From contig NZ_JARADB010000002.1 of the NCBI RefSeq assembly GCF_028765165.1, positions 62,001-126,000 of the forward strand: DNA of 64,000 bases, written 5' to 3'. The stretch comes from Paenibacillus sp. MAHUQ-63 (GTDB taxonomy: Bacteria; Bacillota; Bacilli; Paenibacillales; NBRC-103111). The notes beneath the pieces were generated by a model. The model saw only the letters and a list, made by a program, of their open reading frames with translations, ran no database searches and was not told the origin of the DNA. Shown one piece after another: positions 1 through 9,002 of this stretch (position 1 is the first letter of the stretch; the number at the start of each line of letters is the position of its first letter). The translations under genes and the position numbers were made by a program.

Positions 1-1
1 G

Positions 2-361
2 TTGCCGGTCGCCAGAACCAAAATGGGGGTCTATGCCTTCAGCGGCTTCTGCTCCGCGCTCGCAGGTGTCGTCTTTACGTTCTATATGCTCTCGGGGTAC
101 GGTTTGCACGCGATGGGGATGGAACTCGATACGATTGCGGCCGTGGTCATTGGCGGTACGCTGTTAACCGGCGGCGTAGGTTATGTGGCCGGCACCTTCT
201 TTGGCGTACTCATCCAAGGGGTGATTCAAACGATCGTCAGCTTCGAGGGAACGCTAAGCTCATGGTGGACGAAAATCGTCATCGGCTTGCTGCTGTGCTT
301 GTTCATTTTGCTTCAGAAAGCGTTGAGCGAGCGGAAGTGGTCGATACGGAAGGCCGAGTAA
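2..361 (+). CDS. Sugar ABC transporter permease, C-terminal part (gene cut by window edge)
   Basis: The last 119 residues of a membrane protein of the RbsC/YjfF permease family (BPD_transp_2), which forms the channel of ribose- or galactofuranose-type importers. Several hydrophobic segments are visible, with the glycine-rich stretch GGTLLTGGVGYVAGTFFG typical of the family's central loop and a basic tail at the C terminus. The reading frame is open to the left edge, so the true start lies outside the window; the TTG at position 2 is only the first possible codon. The sugar-binding protein that follows probably belongs to the same uptake system but has its own promoter. The substrate cannot be told from this fragment. 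Confidence 0.8.
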   Translation: MPVARTKMGVYAFSGFCSALAGVVFTFYMLSGYGLHAMGMELDTIAAVVIGGTLLTGGVGYVAGTFFGVLIQGVIQTIVSFEGTLSSWWTKIVIGLLLCLFILLQKALSERKWSIRKAE

Positions 362-445
362 CGGCATAAGTGGGTTATGCAAGGCATTGCAACTGTCATG
401 CATCACCCTTTTTGCTTTGAACGGGCGCTAATAGCCACCGGCATG

Positions 446-474
446 TTGTCACATGGTTGGAAGCGGTTTATAAT
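446..474 (+). promoter_or_regulatory. Sigma-A-type promoter for the sugar-binding protein gene
   Basis: TTGTCA at 446-451 and a perfect TATAAT at 469-474 are separated by 17 bases. The start codon at 523 follows about 50 bases after the -10 box, so this promoter can express the binding protein independently of the upstream permease. Confidence 0.65.
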
Positions 475-522
475 ACTAGCAATGGCATATGCTGCCTACT
501 TTGGCCTGAGAGGGAGACTCCG

Positions 523-1590
523 ATGCTCAGTAGATCGTTGATGTCATTATTCAAAAGCAAGCTGCTGATCCTGCTCTTGTTGGGCATGATTTTAATCCTG
601 TCTACGTTTGATTCCGTCTACAAATCGTCTTCCGATTCCTATAGTCCCGGTGACGAGAAGACGGTTATCAAGAACGTGATCCAAACGGAACCGATGCAGA
701 CGCCCTCACGTCCGATCGTGCTGGGCTTTTCCCAGCTGGGGGCAGAAAGCGCCTGGCGCAATGCCAACACGACGTCGATTCGCGAAGCGGCGGAAGAGGC
801 GGGCATTGAACTGCGTTTTGCCAATGCCGATCAATCGCAATCCAAGCAGTTCGAGGCGATTCGTTCCTTTATGAAGCAGAAGGTGGACGTCATTGCCATC
901 GCCCCCGTTATTGAGTCGGGCTGGGAGCCGATTCTAAGCGAAGTGAAGCAAGCCGGCATCCCGCTGATCATCCTGGACCGGTTGGCGAATGTGAGCGATC
1001 CTTCTTTGTACGTGACCTACATAGGCTCCGATTTCTATGAAGAGGGCAGGAAAGCCGGCAAATATATCGTCGATAAAATGAGCGGGCACAAAGACACGAT
1101 TGGTATCGCGGAGCTTGCCGGCACCGAGGGATCGACGCCTTCCATCGCGAGAGGGAAAGGGTTCCGCGACGTGATCAAGGACCACCCGAATTTACGCATA
1201 TTAAAAACCGAGTCCGCCGATTTCACATTCGCACAGGGCAAGCAAGTCATGCAATCGTACTTGTCCGAGATGGGCCGGGATATTCGTGTCTTATATTCGC
1301 ATAATGACGATATGGCGCTCGGGGCGATCGAAGCGATCGAGGAATACGGCTTGCGGCCGGGCAAGGACATTATCATCGTTTCGGTGGACGGAACGAATAA
1401 AGCGTTTGAGAAAATGGCGGAGGGCAAAATCAACAGCGTCGTGGAGTGCAACCCGCTGCTTGGCCCCAACTTGATGCAAGCTGTCAACGAGCTGATTCAA
1501 GGACGCAGCTTACCCAAGAGAATCGTTACGCCGGAGAGCGTCTTTACGGAAACGATGGCGGAGGCGGAAGTGGGGAAAAGGAAATATTGA
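523..1590 (+). CDS. Sugar-binding protein of an ABC importer, YtfQ/ribose-binding type, membrane-anchored
   Basis: A 355-residue type I periplasmic-binding-fold protein (Peripla_BP_4). After a hydrophobic N-terminal segment (about residues 10-27) come LGFSQLGAESAWRNANT, the VIAIAPV and IPLIILDR strands, and late SVDGTNKAF, all typical of YtfQ-like galactofuranose/ribose binders. The N-terminal segment has no lipobox cysteine and no obvious signal peptidase site, so the protein probably stays anchored by this helix rather than as a lipoprotein. The start at 523 is chosen because AGGGAG lies just before it; an earlier in-frame ATG at 457 lies upstream of the -10 box. A sensor partner role is possible but not shown. 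The substrate is unknown. Confidence 0.8.
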   Translation: MLSRSLMSLFKSKLLILLLLGMILILSTFDSVYKSSSDSYSPGDEKTVIKNVIQTEPMQTPSRPIVLGFSQLGAESAWRNANTTSIREAAEEAGIELRFANADQSQSKQFEAIRSFMKQKVDVIAIAPVIESGWEPILSEVKQAGIPLIILDRLANVSDPSLYVTYIGSDFYEEGRKAGKYIVDKMSGHKDTIGIAELAGTEGSTPSIARGKGFRDVIKDHPNLRILKTESADFTFAQGKQVMQSYLSEMGRDIRVLYSHNDDMALGAIEAIEEYGLRPGKDIIIVSVDGTNKAFEKMAEGKINSVVECNPLLGPNLMQAVNELIQGRSLPKRIVTPESVFTETMAEAEVGKRKY

Positions 1591-1623
1591 TCGGAGAAGC
1601 CGAATAAATCGTCGTAACAACAA

Positions 1624-1654
1624 GCCTTGAGGACACTTCCTCAAGGCCTTTTAT
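1624..1654 (+). terminator. Rho-independent terminator after the sugar-binding protein gene
   Basis: A perfect 10-bp stem (GCCTTGAGGA / TCCTCAAGGC) with a four-base loop is followed by CTTTTATT. Confidence 0.85.
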
Positions 1655-1670
1655 TATCGGAGCCAATCCC

Positions 1671-1714
1671 AAGTAGGCACCTCCAAGTAACTACGCACGC
1701 AGAAGTGCCTACTT
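1671..1714. promoter_or_regulatory. Inverted repeat upstream of hxlA, candidate HxlR operator
   Basis: AAGTAGGCAC (1671-1680) is repeated as its exact reverse complement GTGCCTACTT (1705-1714), with AAGTAACTACGCAC between them. It lies about 75-115 bases before hxlA and just upstream of a TACAAT -10-like box at 1736-1741. HxlR of Bacillus subtilis is known to activate hxlAB from upstream sites. That this repeat is the binding site is inference; there is no T-run, which argues against a terminator. Confidence 0.45.
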
Positions 1715-1787
1715 TTCGAACGAACAGTGAAGAACTACAATGATCCTATGCTTTTTAACATGAACTATTTTAAAGGAGAGATGTGAT

Positions 1788-2423
1788 ATGGAACTCCAAC
1801 TCGCGTTGGATCTGGTCGATATTCCAGGAGCAAAAGAAATCGTAAGTGAAGTGGCGGAATACGTCGATGTTGTGGAAATTGGGACCCCTGTCATTATTAA
1901 CGAGGGCTTGCGGGCCGTGAAAGAACTCAAAACCGCTTTTCCTCATTTGCGTGTGCTGGCTGATTTGAAAATCATGGATGCGGGCGGCTATGAGGTCATG
2001 AAAGCATCTGAGGCCGGAGCAAGTATTATTACGGTATTAGGCGTTTCCGATGATACGACAATTAGCGGCGCCGTCACGGAAGCACGTAAGCAGGGCACCA
2101 AAATCATGGTGGATATGATCAACGTTCCGGATATGGAGAAACGGGCTCGCGAAATTGATGAGCTTGGCGTTGACTACATTTGCGTTCATTCCGGTTACGA
2201 CCACCAGGCTGCGGGCAAAAATTCACTCGAGGATCTGGCGACCATCAAACGGGTTGTGAAAAAAGCTAAGACCGCTATCGCCGGCGGAATTAAGCTTGTG
2301 ACGCTGCCTGAAGTCCTGCAAGCCAAGCCTGATTTGGTCATCGTCGGAGGAGGGATCACAGGCCAAGCGAACAGAAAGGCGGCAGCTGCAGAGATGAAAC
2401 GTCTTGTACAGTCGGCTGGGTGA
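1788..2423 (+). CDS. hxlA: 3-hexulose-6-phosphate synthase
   Basis: HxlA condenses formaldehyde with ribulose 5-phosphate to give 3-hexulose 6-phosphate, the first step of the ribulose monophosphate route, used by Bacillus relatives mainly for formaldehyde detoxification. The 211 residues match the family's usual length. The N-terminal ALDLVD strand, the DLKIMDAG (DxKxxD) motif of the orotidine-decarboxylase superfamily and the phosphate-binding end (AIAGGIKL, VIVGGGIT) are all present. AAAGGAGAG stands before the ATG. The hxlB partner follows after only four bases, so the two are co-translated in the standard hxlAB arrangement. Confidence 0.95.
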   Translation: MELQLALDLVDIPGAKEIVSEVAEYVDVVEIGTPVIINEGLRAVKELKTAFPHLRVLADLKIMDAGGYEVMKASEAGASIITVLGVSDDTTISGAVTEARKQGTKIMVDMINVPDMEKRAREIDELGVDYICVHSGYDHQAAGKNSLEDLATIKRVVKKAKTAIAGGIKLVTLPEVLQAKPDLVIVGGGITGQANRKAAAAEMKRLVQSAG

Positions 2424-2427
2424 AGAG

Positions 2428-2988
2428 ATGAATGTTTTAAAAGGCGCATGGCCGTTACTGGTTGCCGATGAAATCTACCAAGCCGTTAAGCAAATCAGCG
2501 AGAGCGATGTAGCTCGGGTTGCCGAGCGCATTCTAGAGGCTAACAGGGTATTCGTCGCCGGCGCCGGAAGATCGGGGCTTATGGGACGTGCTTTTGCTAT
2601 GCGGCTCATGCAGGCGGGCATTCCAGTCTATGTCGTTGGAGAAACCGTGACGCCTGCGATTAAGCGTGGCGATCTCCTTCTAATCGGCTCTGGCTCAGGG
2701 GAGACCCGACATCTGGCTGCCTATGCGGACAAAGCTTCTGCGCTTGAAGCGGAGGTCGTCTTGATTACGCTCTCCTCTCAATCGACGATAGGAAGAAGGT
2801 CCAATCATACGATACAGGTGCCTGGGGTTCGGAAAGACCGGTTCGAGGCAGACATTTCCTTACAGCCTATGGGGACATTATTTGAACAAACGCTGCTCTT
2901 ATTTTATGACGCTGTACTTCTGTGTCTCATGCAAAAGCTGGATATCAATACCTCCAATATGTACGAAAATCATGCAAATTTAGAATAA
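2428..2988 (+). CDS. hxlB: 6-phospho-3-hexuloisomerase
   Basis: HxlB isomerises 3-hexulose 6-phosphate to fructose 6-phosphate, completing formaldehyde fixation. It is a SIS-domain protein of 186 residues: the sugar-phosphate-binding segment VFVAGAGRSGLMGRAFAMRL and the later LLIGSGSGET are intact. The ATG at 2428 is preferred over an in-frame TTG at 2404, which would overlap the end of hxlA. Its sequence order after hxlA and before hxlR supports the assignment. Confidence 0.95.
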   Translation: MNVLKGAWPLLVADEIYQAVKQISESDVARVAERILEANRVFVAGAGRSGLMGRAFAMRLMQAGIPVYVVGETVTPAIKRGDLLLIGSGSGETRHLAAYADKASALEAEVVLITLSSQSTIGRRSNHTIQVPGVRKDRFEADISLQPMGTLFEQTLLLFYDAVLLCLMQKLDINTSNMYENHANLE

Positions 2989-3058
2989 TGGCATAAAATT
3001 GAAGGCTTCTTCCTACCCTCTGTAGAAGTATGAAGTGGATAGAGGAGGCTGAATCATT

Positions 3059-3430
3059 GTGGCATTGGAAGTTAAAGATCGTATATCTTTGCAAGATATA
3101 AATTGTGAGAAGGAACTCACACTGGCTGTTATCGGAGGCAAATGGAAGCTGATCATCTTGTGGCATCTAGGCTTGGATGGAACCAAGCGATTCGGAGAGC
3201 TGAAGCGGCTGATTCCTGGTATTACTCAAAAAATGTTAACCAACCAGCTTCGTGAGCTGGAGGAGGATCTGCTAATTTCCCGGGAAGTATTCGATCAGAC
3301 GCCGCCCAAAGTCGAATATTCGCTTAGCCGTTACGGACAAAGTCTGATGCCGCTGCTGCAGATGATGTATGATTGGGGTAAATGCTATAAGGAAAACGTC
3401 ATCCAGTTGGATGACGCGGTAAAAATGTGA
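3059..3430 (+). CDS. hxlR: HxlR-family winged-helix regulator
   Basis: A 123-residue MarR-like DNA-binding protein of the HxlR family, recognisable from [23 protein letters not shown], the recognition helix region [20 protein letters not shown] and the wing [14 protein letters not shown]. HxlR activates hxlAB in Bacillus subtilis in response to formaldehyde. The start is GTG at 3059 with GAGGAGG upstream. A cysteine lies near residue 18, the region where redox- or aldehyde-sensing members of the family often carry theirs. The stop overlaps the start of the following transporter gene. Identity with hxlR rather than another family member rests partly on its position. Confidence 0.85.
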   Translation: MALEVKDRISLQDINCEKELTLAVIGGKWKLIILWHLGLDGTKRFGELKRLIPGITQKMLTNQLRELEEDLLISREVFDQTPPKVEYSLSRYGQSLMPLLQMMYDWGKCYKENVIQLDDAVKM

Positions 3431-4695
3431 AGAGACCCGCAGCAGGTTACTCGGCCGTAGAAAAAAGGAAGAGCAAGCTCAACCCCATATATGCCATGCA
3501 GCTGGCAACGATATTTATCGGATTCGTCATCTTCGGGTTCTCGGAAAATATGAAAGGCCCGGCGATACCGCGAATTCAATTCGATTTTATGTTGAGTGAG
3601 TCCCAACTTGGCACTTTATTATCCTTGAACGCTCTGGGTTATTTGATAGCCTGTTCCTTCACCGCTTATTTGACCAAAATATGGGGGATCAAATGGGTGA
3701 CCGTTGCCGCGTTCGCCGCTATGGCTTTGTCCGGCATCCTCATTTACTTCTCCCACTATTATCCGATGTTCTCCATTTCGTATTTCCTGATGTATATCGG
3801 GAATGGAATGCTGGAAATTGGCCTGGCCATTCTAAGCGCCCGGATTTTCGTGAGGAACACGGGAATGATGATGAATATGACGCATGGCTTCTATGGCCTA
3901 AGCTCGACGGTCGCTCCGCTGATTGCAACAGGCCTGATGAAGGTGACGATTGCTGGCCATATGCTGGACTGGCGCGGGATGTATCTGGTGATGCTGTTAT
4001 TGTCCGTCATCCCGATTGTGATTACCTTGTTAAGTACGTTCCCCGGAGATGACATCTCACACGAAGATCGCATACCATTCAAAGCCTTGCTGAAAGACCG
4101 CGTGTTATGGTTAATGGTGCTGGTGCTTACGTTCGGTGTTGTATCGGAATTAGCCGTTGGCGGCTGGCTCGTTAATTTCTTGGAGAAAGCTTATCGTTGG
4201 GATGCTGTGAACGCTTCGGGCATGCTATCCATCTTCTTCTTATGTTTCGCGCTGGCTAGGCTGTTGCTGGGCCCGCTGACAGACCGGATAGGCTTCGTAT
4301 TATCCCTCATTATCTTCTCAGGGTTTTCGGCATTATGTACATTCGCTGCCATACTTGGCGGTGAACGTGCCGCGTTCCTGTTTGCCGTCTCCGGTATAGG
4401 CATTGCGATGATTTATCCGACCGTGATGGCTTTTATCGCGAAGAGATATCCGAAGGGCAGCGATACGGCGATCACCTTCACTGTCACGCTGATGGGAGTC
4501 GGCAGTGTGATCGGCAATTATCTTATCGGGGGCGTCATAGAGCTCGTCAAGCGCATGGTTGGTGAAGACTCGGCCATAAGTCTGCTTCGCGGACTTCAAG
4601 CCGGATACGGCTTCATTGGACTATGTGCGGCCTTATGCGCAATAACCGGACTGATTTTATATGTTTATTTGAATAAAAGAAAAGCGCTTATTTAA
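3427..4695 (+). CDS. Major facilitator superfamily transporter
   Basis: A 422-residue integral membrane protein with about twelve hydrophobic segments, characteristic of MFS permeases. The early [19 protein letters not shown] and [17 protein letters not shown] segment and the mid-protein [12 protein letters not shown] loop resemble sugar/fucose-type MFS carriers. The GTG start overlaps the hxlR stop in a GTGA arrangement, so translation is coupled to the regulator. Its place in an hxl operon suggests export or import of something linked to formaldehyde stress, for example a methylated compound or its product, but the substrate cannot be read from the sequence. Confidence 0.8.
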   Translation: MKRPAAGYSAVEKRKSKLNPIYAMQLATIFIGFVIFGFSENMKGPAIPRIQFDFMLSESQLGTLLSLNALGYLIACSFTAYLTKIWGIKWVTVAAFAAMALSGILIYFSHYYPMFSISYFLMYIGNGMLEIGLAILSARIFVRNTGMMMNMTHGFYGLSSTVAPLIATGLMKVTIAGHMLDWRGMYLVMLLLSVIPIVITLLSTFPGDDISHEDRIPFKALLKDRVLWLMVLVLTFGVVSELAVGGWLVNFLEKAYRWDAVNASGMLSIFFLCFALARLLLGPLTDRIGFVLSLIIFSGFSALCTFAAILGGERAAFLFAVSGIGIAMIYPTVMAFIAKRYPKGSDTAITFTVTLMGVGSVIGNYLIGGVIELVKRMVGEDSAISLLRGLQAGYGFIGLCAALCAITGLILYVYLNKRKALI

Positions 4696-4701
4696 AACAT
4701 C

Positions 4702-4750
4702 ATGACGCCACGATCCAGCCCTCAGGTCGGATCGTGGCGTCATTCGTTTA
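4702..4750. terminator. Hairpin terminator after the hxl operon
   Basis: A perfect 15-bp inverted repeat pairs 4702-4716 (ATGACGCCACGATCC) with 4729-4743 across a 12-base loop. Only a weak T-rich tail (TCGTTTA) follows, so termination may be incomplete. Confidence 0.65.
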
Positions 4751-4831
4751 CGCGCATCTTTCACGGTTTCGTTTACGACAGGCCGCTGAACGTATAGAAT
4801 TTGCATATAAGCATGAAAAGGAGGCGCATTA

Positions 4832-5359
4832 ATGCAAGTAATCGATTTAACGCTGCCGATTGCCGATGGCATGCCCGTTTATCCCGGCGATCCGGAGGTG
4901 AAAGTCAAAGTCGTACATACATATGAGCAGCACACGTGGGAACTGCGGCAGCTATCGATGGGGAGCCACACCGGCACCCACGTGGATGCTCCTTCCCATA
5001 TGCACCCCGGGGGCGCGACATTGGACGAGCTGCCGTTGGAGCGTTTTTTCGGAGCCTCGCAGGTCGTACGGATCAAAGACGCTGTTTGGCCGGAAAATCG
5101 GGGGCTGTTTTTCTGCGAATCCGTTGGGATCGAATGTTATGACCGGCTTGCTGCGCTGCGGCCGCCTTTCGTCGGCGGTGAGCTGTCTGAAGAACTGGAG
5201 CGGGCTTTGTTGGGAATCGGTGTTGTGACGTACACGGGGCTGCAGAGTTTGGAACGACTTCCCGTCGCAACGGATTTTATGTTCTACGGTTTTCCTCTGC
5301 GCATCGTCAGCGGCGACGGATCCCCGGTTCGGGCCGTTGCGGTGGTGGCGCAGCGTTAG
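4832..5359 (+). CDS. Cyclase-family metal-dependent hydrolase (kynurenine-formamidase-like)
   Basis: A 175-residue member of the cyclase family (PF04199), which includes arylformamidase and isatin hydrolase. The metal-binding motif HTGTHVDAPSH is intact, giving His46, His50, Asp52 and His56 as likely metal ligands. The C-terminal GFPLRIVSGDGSPVRAVAVV is the usual end of the fold, so the protein is complete although shorter than typical kynurenine formamidase. AAAGGAGG precedes the ATG. It stands alone between two terminators; no tryptophan-degradation genes are near, so kynurenine formamidase activity is not implied. It probably hydrolyses a small amide, ester or lactone. Confidence 0.8.
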   Translation: MQVIDLTLPIADGMPVYPGDPEVKVKVVHTYEQHTWELRQLSMGSHTGTHVDAPSHMHPGGATLDELPLERFFGASQVVRIKDAVWPENRGLFFCESVGIECYDRLAALRPPFVGGELSEELERALLGIGVVTYTGLQSLERLPVATDFMFYGFPLRIVSGDGSPVRAVAVVAQR

Positions 5360-5556
5360 CGGAAACGATCTTCACCAAAGGAAATTGACGCTGTTCGGGC
5401 CAGACGGCACAGAAGTGCTAGTGGACGAGAAGCTGACGGGAGCTATTCCCTTCAAAGCCGCCAAGACAGGTACCTATGTCGTGAAGCTGCAATCGGATGT
5501 CCAGAATCATACGACGGAAATTAAGGTAAATAAAGCGGATTGATTACATCCCCACA
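5360..5556 (+). other. Possible gene remnant or very short ORF downstream of the cyclase
   Basis: An open frame ending at 5543 would encode a hydrophilic tail including LTLFGPDGTEVLVDEKLTG and a TGTYVVKLQS strand, reminiscent of the end of a secreted beta-sandwich domain. The first possible start (TTG 5337) lies inside the cyclase gene, and a nearer TTG at about 5385 has AAAGG too close to it. It may be the last piece of a decayed gene. No confident protein can be called. Confidence 0.3.
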
Positions 5557-5560
5557 TGGA

Positions 5561-5588
5561 AACGACTGACGTTGTCAGTCGTTTTTTT
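5561..5588 (+). terminator. Rho-independent terminator before transporter locus A
   Basis: AACGACTGAC and GTCAGTCGTT form a perfect 10-bp stem with a three-base loop, followed by an uninterrupted T-run. Confidence 0.85.
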
Positions 5589-5735
5589 GTGAGGTTTGGC
5601 GCATCCGATTTCACATATGAATAGGGTTAGGTAAAAATAATACACGAAAACGAGTCTAAATCCTGAACCGCGAATCCTGTTGATTAGCCCTATAATGAGG
5701 ATAACGAATAGGATGACCATCAGGAGGTAGAACAT
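5589..5735 (+). promoter_or_regulatory. Promoter region of transporter locus A
   Basis: A perfect TATAAT is at 5691-5696, about 40 bases before the start codon, with no convincing -35 box at the right distance, as expected of a promoter that needs an activator. CATATGAA at 5614-5621 matches the core of the box found before both transcripts of locus B. No gene is present here. Confidence 0.4.
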
Positions 5736-6668
5736 ATGGAATTGGGGATGGAAACCGTAAGGCGGAAAGAGAAGAGAAGAGGGTGGAATCAACAAAGGAA
5801 GGAGGCGGTTATCGGGTGGATATTCCTAGCACCTGAGGCGGTTGGTATCGTTACGCTTGCCATATTCCCATTGTTATTCTCGTTATTTCTGAGTTTCACG
5901 AACTGGAATCTTGCAGGCGGCTTTGAGGAGATGGATTGGGTAGGTTTTGCCAACTTCGAGAAGATGGTAGACGACACCAAGTTCTGGAAGGCGTTGGAGC
6001 ATAATCTGTTCTTTACGGCCGTAACTGTGCCCATGGGGCTCTTGATCGCCATGATCATGGCAGTTCTCATACACACGAAGGTTTATGCCAAAGATCTGTT
6101 CAAAATATTATTCTTTATTCCTTATATTTGTTCCACAGTCGCGATTGCCGCTGTCTGGGCAGCTCTATACCATCCGTCAAGCGGCCCGATTAATCAATTT
6201 CTGATGGCAATCGGCATGGAGCATCCGCCCAAGTGGCTCGTCGATTCCCAGTATGCGCTCATTGCCATCATGGTTATCGCAATTTGGCAGGCGCTCGGTT
6301 ATCAGATGATTATCTTCCTTGCGGGCTTGACGCAAATTTCGGAAGACATCTACGAATCCGCCCGGATCGACGGGGCATCAGGCTCGCAGCAATTCTGGTA
6401 CATCACGGTTCCTTTATTGGCACCGACCACGTTGTTCCTTACGATCACGACAATTATCGGTTCATTCAAAGTGTTCGACCTTATCAAGTTTCTGACGGAC
6501 GGAGGACCGAACGACGCTTCGACGGTACTCGTTTACCGGATCTATGAGGAAGGCTTCATTAACTTTAATATGGGATATGCTTCCGCGCTCTCTTGGGTGT
6601 TGTTTCTGCTGGTCATCGCCGTCACATCTGTGACATGGGTCGTACAAGCCCGAGAGAAACGTTCATAA
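5736..6668 (+). CDS. Carbohydrate ABC transporter permease, MalF/UgpA type
   Basis: One of two inner-membrane channel subunits of a CUT1-family oligosaccharide importer (310 residues). Six hydrophobic segments are visible after a basic N terminus, and the ATPase-contacting EAA loop reads YESARIDGASGSQQFWYITVPLLAPT. GGPNDASTVLVYRIYEEGF is the typical MalF-type sequence near the end. AGGAGG lies before the ATG. The partner permease starts 15 bases downstream and the binding protein follows. No ATPase gene is in the locus, as is usual for Bacillota systems served by a shared MsmX-type ATPase. The neighbouring GH43 and GH95 genes suggest a xylose-, arabinose- or fucose-bearing oligosaccharide as cargo. 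Confidence 0.92.
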   Translation: MELGMETVRRKEKRRGWNQQRKEAVIGWIFLAPEAVGIVTLAIFPLLFSLFLSFTNWNLAGGFEEMDWVGFANFEKMVDDTKFWKALEHNLFFTAVTVPMGLLIAMIMAVLIHTKVYAKDLFKILFFIPYICSTVAIAAVWAALYHPSSGPINQFLMAIGMEHPPKWLVDSQYALIAIMVIAIWQALGYQMIIFLAGLTQISEDIYESARIDGASGSQQFWYITVPLLAPTTLFLTITTIIGSFKVFDLIKFLTDGGPNDASTVLVYRIYEEGFINFNMGYASALSWVLFLLVIAVTSVTWVVQAREKRS

Positions 6669-6683
6669 TAGGGGGAATCCACA

Positions 6684-7520
6684 GTGAAAGCCAACAAATT
6701 ACAGCTCGACAGAATGATATTAACCGTTATTTTCGGAGCATGCTCCGTCATGTTCATTGTTCCGCTTATCTGGATGCTTTCGGCGTCGGCCAAAATTGAA
6801 CGGGACGTGATGACGTACCCGATCCAGTGGATTCCAACGAATTGGAATTGGATTTCCAACTTCCAGAAAGTATGGCTGGAGAAAGTGCCCTTCTCCCTGT
6901 TCTATTGGAATTCGCTGAAGCTTGCAATCATAGCGACGCTTGCGACGCTGCTCTTCTCCTCGATGGCGGCCTTTGCCTTCTCTAAGCTGCATACTCCCGG
7001 GAAAGGTGTCATGTTCGGCCTGATGATGTCGTTCATGATCATTCCGGAGCAAGCGACGCTCGTCCCGCGATTCATCATGATCAAATGGCTCGGGTTGTAC
7101 AATTCGCATGAGGGCTTGATTCTAATGCTAGCTTTCTCCATGTACTTCACGTTTCTCATGCGGCAGTTTATGATGGGGGTTCATAACGATTTTATCGAGG
7201 CCGCGAAAATCGACGGAGCGGGTTATTTCCGGGTGTATGCCCAAATCATGCTGCCGCTGTGCAAACCGATTCTGGCAACGGCAGGCATCATCAAGTTTAT
7301 TTGGACTTGGAACGACTATCAGAACCCGTTGATTTTCTTGTTTACGAAGGAGCTTTTCCCGCTGCCGCTCGGTATTCAATTTTTCCGCCAGGAGTATTCC
7401 AATAACGTTTCTTTGATGATGATGGCCGCCGTGTCTGCAATTGTACCGCTCATTATCGTCTTCGTCATTCTGCAGAAGCAAGTGATTAACGGGATTACGG
7501 TTGGCGGGGTCAAAGGGTAA
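6684..7520 (+). CDS. Carbohydrate ABC transporter permease, MalG type
   Basis: The second channel subunit of the CUT1 importer (278 residues). The EAA loop reads FIEAAKIDGAGYFRVYAQIMLPLCKP, and the C terminus ends in the family's standard QKQVINGITVGGVKG. Start is GTG at 6684 with GGGGGAA upstream. It is co-transcribed with the preceding MalF-type gene. The 124 bases after it hold no gene; the binding protein gene begins with its own strong ribosome binding site. Confidence 0.92.
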   Translation: MKANKLQLDRMILTVIFGACSVMFIVPLIWMLSASAKIERDVMTYPIQWIPTNWNWISNFQKVWLEKVPFSLFYWNSLKLAIIATLATLLFSSMAAFAFSKLHTPGKGVMFGLMMSFMIIPEQATLVPRFIMIKWLGLYNSHEGLILMLAFSMYFTFLMRQFMMGVHNDFIEAAKIDGAGYFRVYAQIMLPLCKPILATAGIIKFIWTWNDYQNPLIFLFTKELFPLPLGIQFFRQEYSNNVSLMMMAAVSAIVPLIIVFVILQKQVINGITVGGVKG

Positions 7521-7644
7521 TTATCCTCATCGTCCGGCATGTCAAAAAAATGCACGTAGAACAGTAACACAAAGTACACGGTCAATCGCTTACAAATTAG
7601 TTATGCTTAGGATGCTAACGACAGTTGAGAAGAGGGGATCCGAA

Positions 7645-8985
7645 ATGAAGAAAATCGCAACGACGATGATGTTGAGTTTGAGTCTATTCCTGGCAGCCTG
7701 CAGCGGGGGCACGCAATCTCCGGCAGCTGGGGAGAATAGCGCAGCGCCCAAAGGCGCAACGACGACGATTAAGGTGTACACGGCTTACAAAGGCGAGCCT
7801 GGCGAACCGCTGATGAAGATCATCGACGCCTATAATGCGCAGGGGAAAAATGTGAAGGTGGAGCATGTGGCGCTTGTCCAGAATAACGATAGCCGCGAAA
7901 TGCTGCAAAAGTTCGACGTGCTTGCCGCTTCAGGCGAGCAGGTGGATGTTCTTTTCCTGAATAACGAAGGGTTCGTGACGGAACGCGCCGGCAACGGGGT
8001 CCTGTATCCGCTGGATGAATTCTATCAGGCCAATCAAATCAATCCGGAGAAGGATTTTTACCGGGATCCGGTCTATAACGGGAAGCACTACGGCATGATG
8101 GCCAACGCAAGCTTTTGGTATGTCGCTATGAATGAAACCCACTTGAAGGAAGCCGGTCTCTCCTTGCCGCCTTCCGACTGGACCTGGGATGACTTCAGGG
8201 AATATGCCAAGAAGCTGAAGATGAGCAAAGAGGGGCGGTACGGCGCCTATTTCCACACCTTCGGCGAATACGCGAATATCATCGCTTACACGGATTTCAA
8301 AAATCCGCAGCTCAAAGAAGACGGTACGCTGCAATTCGATGATCCGAGCTTCGAGTATTGGTTTAAACTTCGGAGGGCGATGGAAGTGGAAGACAAGTCG
8401 GTTCGGCCGCACGCCGATGTCCTTTCCGCCAAGCAGCATTGGGCTACGGATTTCATGAACGGCACGACGAGCATGATGCCCATACCGATGTATTCGCTCG
8501 ATGAAGCCTTCTTGAATAAGGAAAGCTATCCGCGTGATTTCAAAATTACGTTCGCTCCGCTTCCGCGCTCTTCCAAGAATGTCGAGCCGGGCTTAACGAA
8601 CATTGCAGGATCCTTCTTTACGATTCACAAAAATTCGAAGAACAAAGAAGCGGCATTTGATTTTATTAAATTCGCGACAACAGAAGGCGCTTCTTTGGGC
8701 GGATGGATTCCGGGCTGGACGAAAGCGGACGGCAAAGCGGTGCTTGATAAAACGCTGCAGGGCAAGACGGATCTCGTAAATAGCGAAGCATTGAATGCAG
8801 CGATCTTCAACGATCGGGTGCGGACGGTCGGCACTTCCGTCATCAGCGTTCCCTATCAGCAGCAGTTGAAGAAGGTGGCTGAAGCCGGACTGAACAAATA
8901 TATGCTGGACAACACCTCTTATGAGGAAGCACGCAAATTCATGCTGGAGGAAGGCCAGAAAATAATCAATCAGAATAAAAAGTAA
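7645..8985 (+). CDS. Extracellular sugar-binding lipoprotein of the locus A importer
   Basis: A 446-residue solute-binding protein of the CUT1 type (SBP_bac_1). The signal peptide ends in the lipobox LAAC, so the mature protein is lipid-anchored through Cys17 outside the membrane. SGEQVDVLFLNNEG, the GKHYGMMANASFWYVAMNETHL block and FFTIHKNSKNKEAAFDFIKFAT are typical of the family. The start at 7645 (MKKIATTMM) has AGAGGGGA before it; the frame stays open upstream, but a longer N terminus would spoil the signal peptide. It should deliver an oligosaccharide to the two permeases encoded just upstream. Confidence 0.92.
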   Translation: MKKIATTMMLSLSLFLAACSGGTQSPAAGENSAAPKGATTTIKVYTAYKGEPGEPLMKIIDAYNAQGKNVKVEHVALVQNNDSREMLQKFDVLAASGEQVDVLFLNNEGFVTERAGNGVLYPLDEFYQANQINPEKDFYRDPVYNGKHYGMMANASFWYVAMNETHLKEAGLSLPPSDWTWDDFREYAKKLKMSKEGRYGAYFHTFGEYANIIAYTDFKNPQLKEDGTLQFDDPSFEYWFKLRRAMEVEDKSVRPHADVLSAKQHWATDFMNGTTSMMPIPMYSLDEAFLNKESYPRDFKITFAPLPRSSKNVEPGLTNIAGSFFTIHKNSKNKEAAFDFIKFATTEGASLGGWIPGWTKADGKAVLDKTLQGKTDLVNSEALNAAIFNDRVRTVGTSVISVPYQQQLKKVAEAGLNKYMLDNTSYEEARKFMLEEGQKIINQNKK

Positions 8986-9002
8986 TCAGCAGTGCAGGGA
9001 AT

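Noticed and set aside
457..522. Earlier ATG for the sugar-binding protein
   Set aside because: It lies upstream of the -10 box at 469-474, and AGGGAG supports the ATG at 523.
5337..5543. 68-codon ORF after the cyclase
   Set aside because: Its start lies inside the cyclase gene and no proper ribosome binding site is present; kept only as a possible remnant.
7501..7644. Extended N terminus for the locus A binding protein
   Set aside because: It would place 48 hydrophilic residues before a clean lipoprotein signal peptide and overlap the permease gene.
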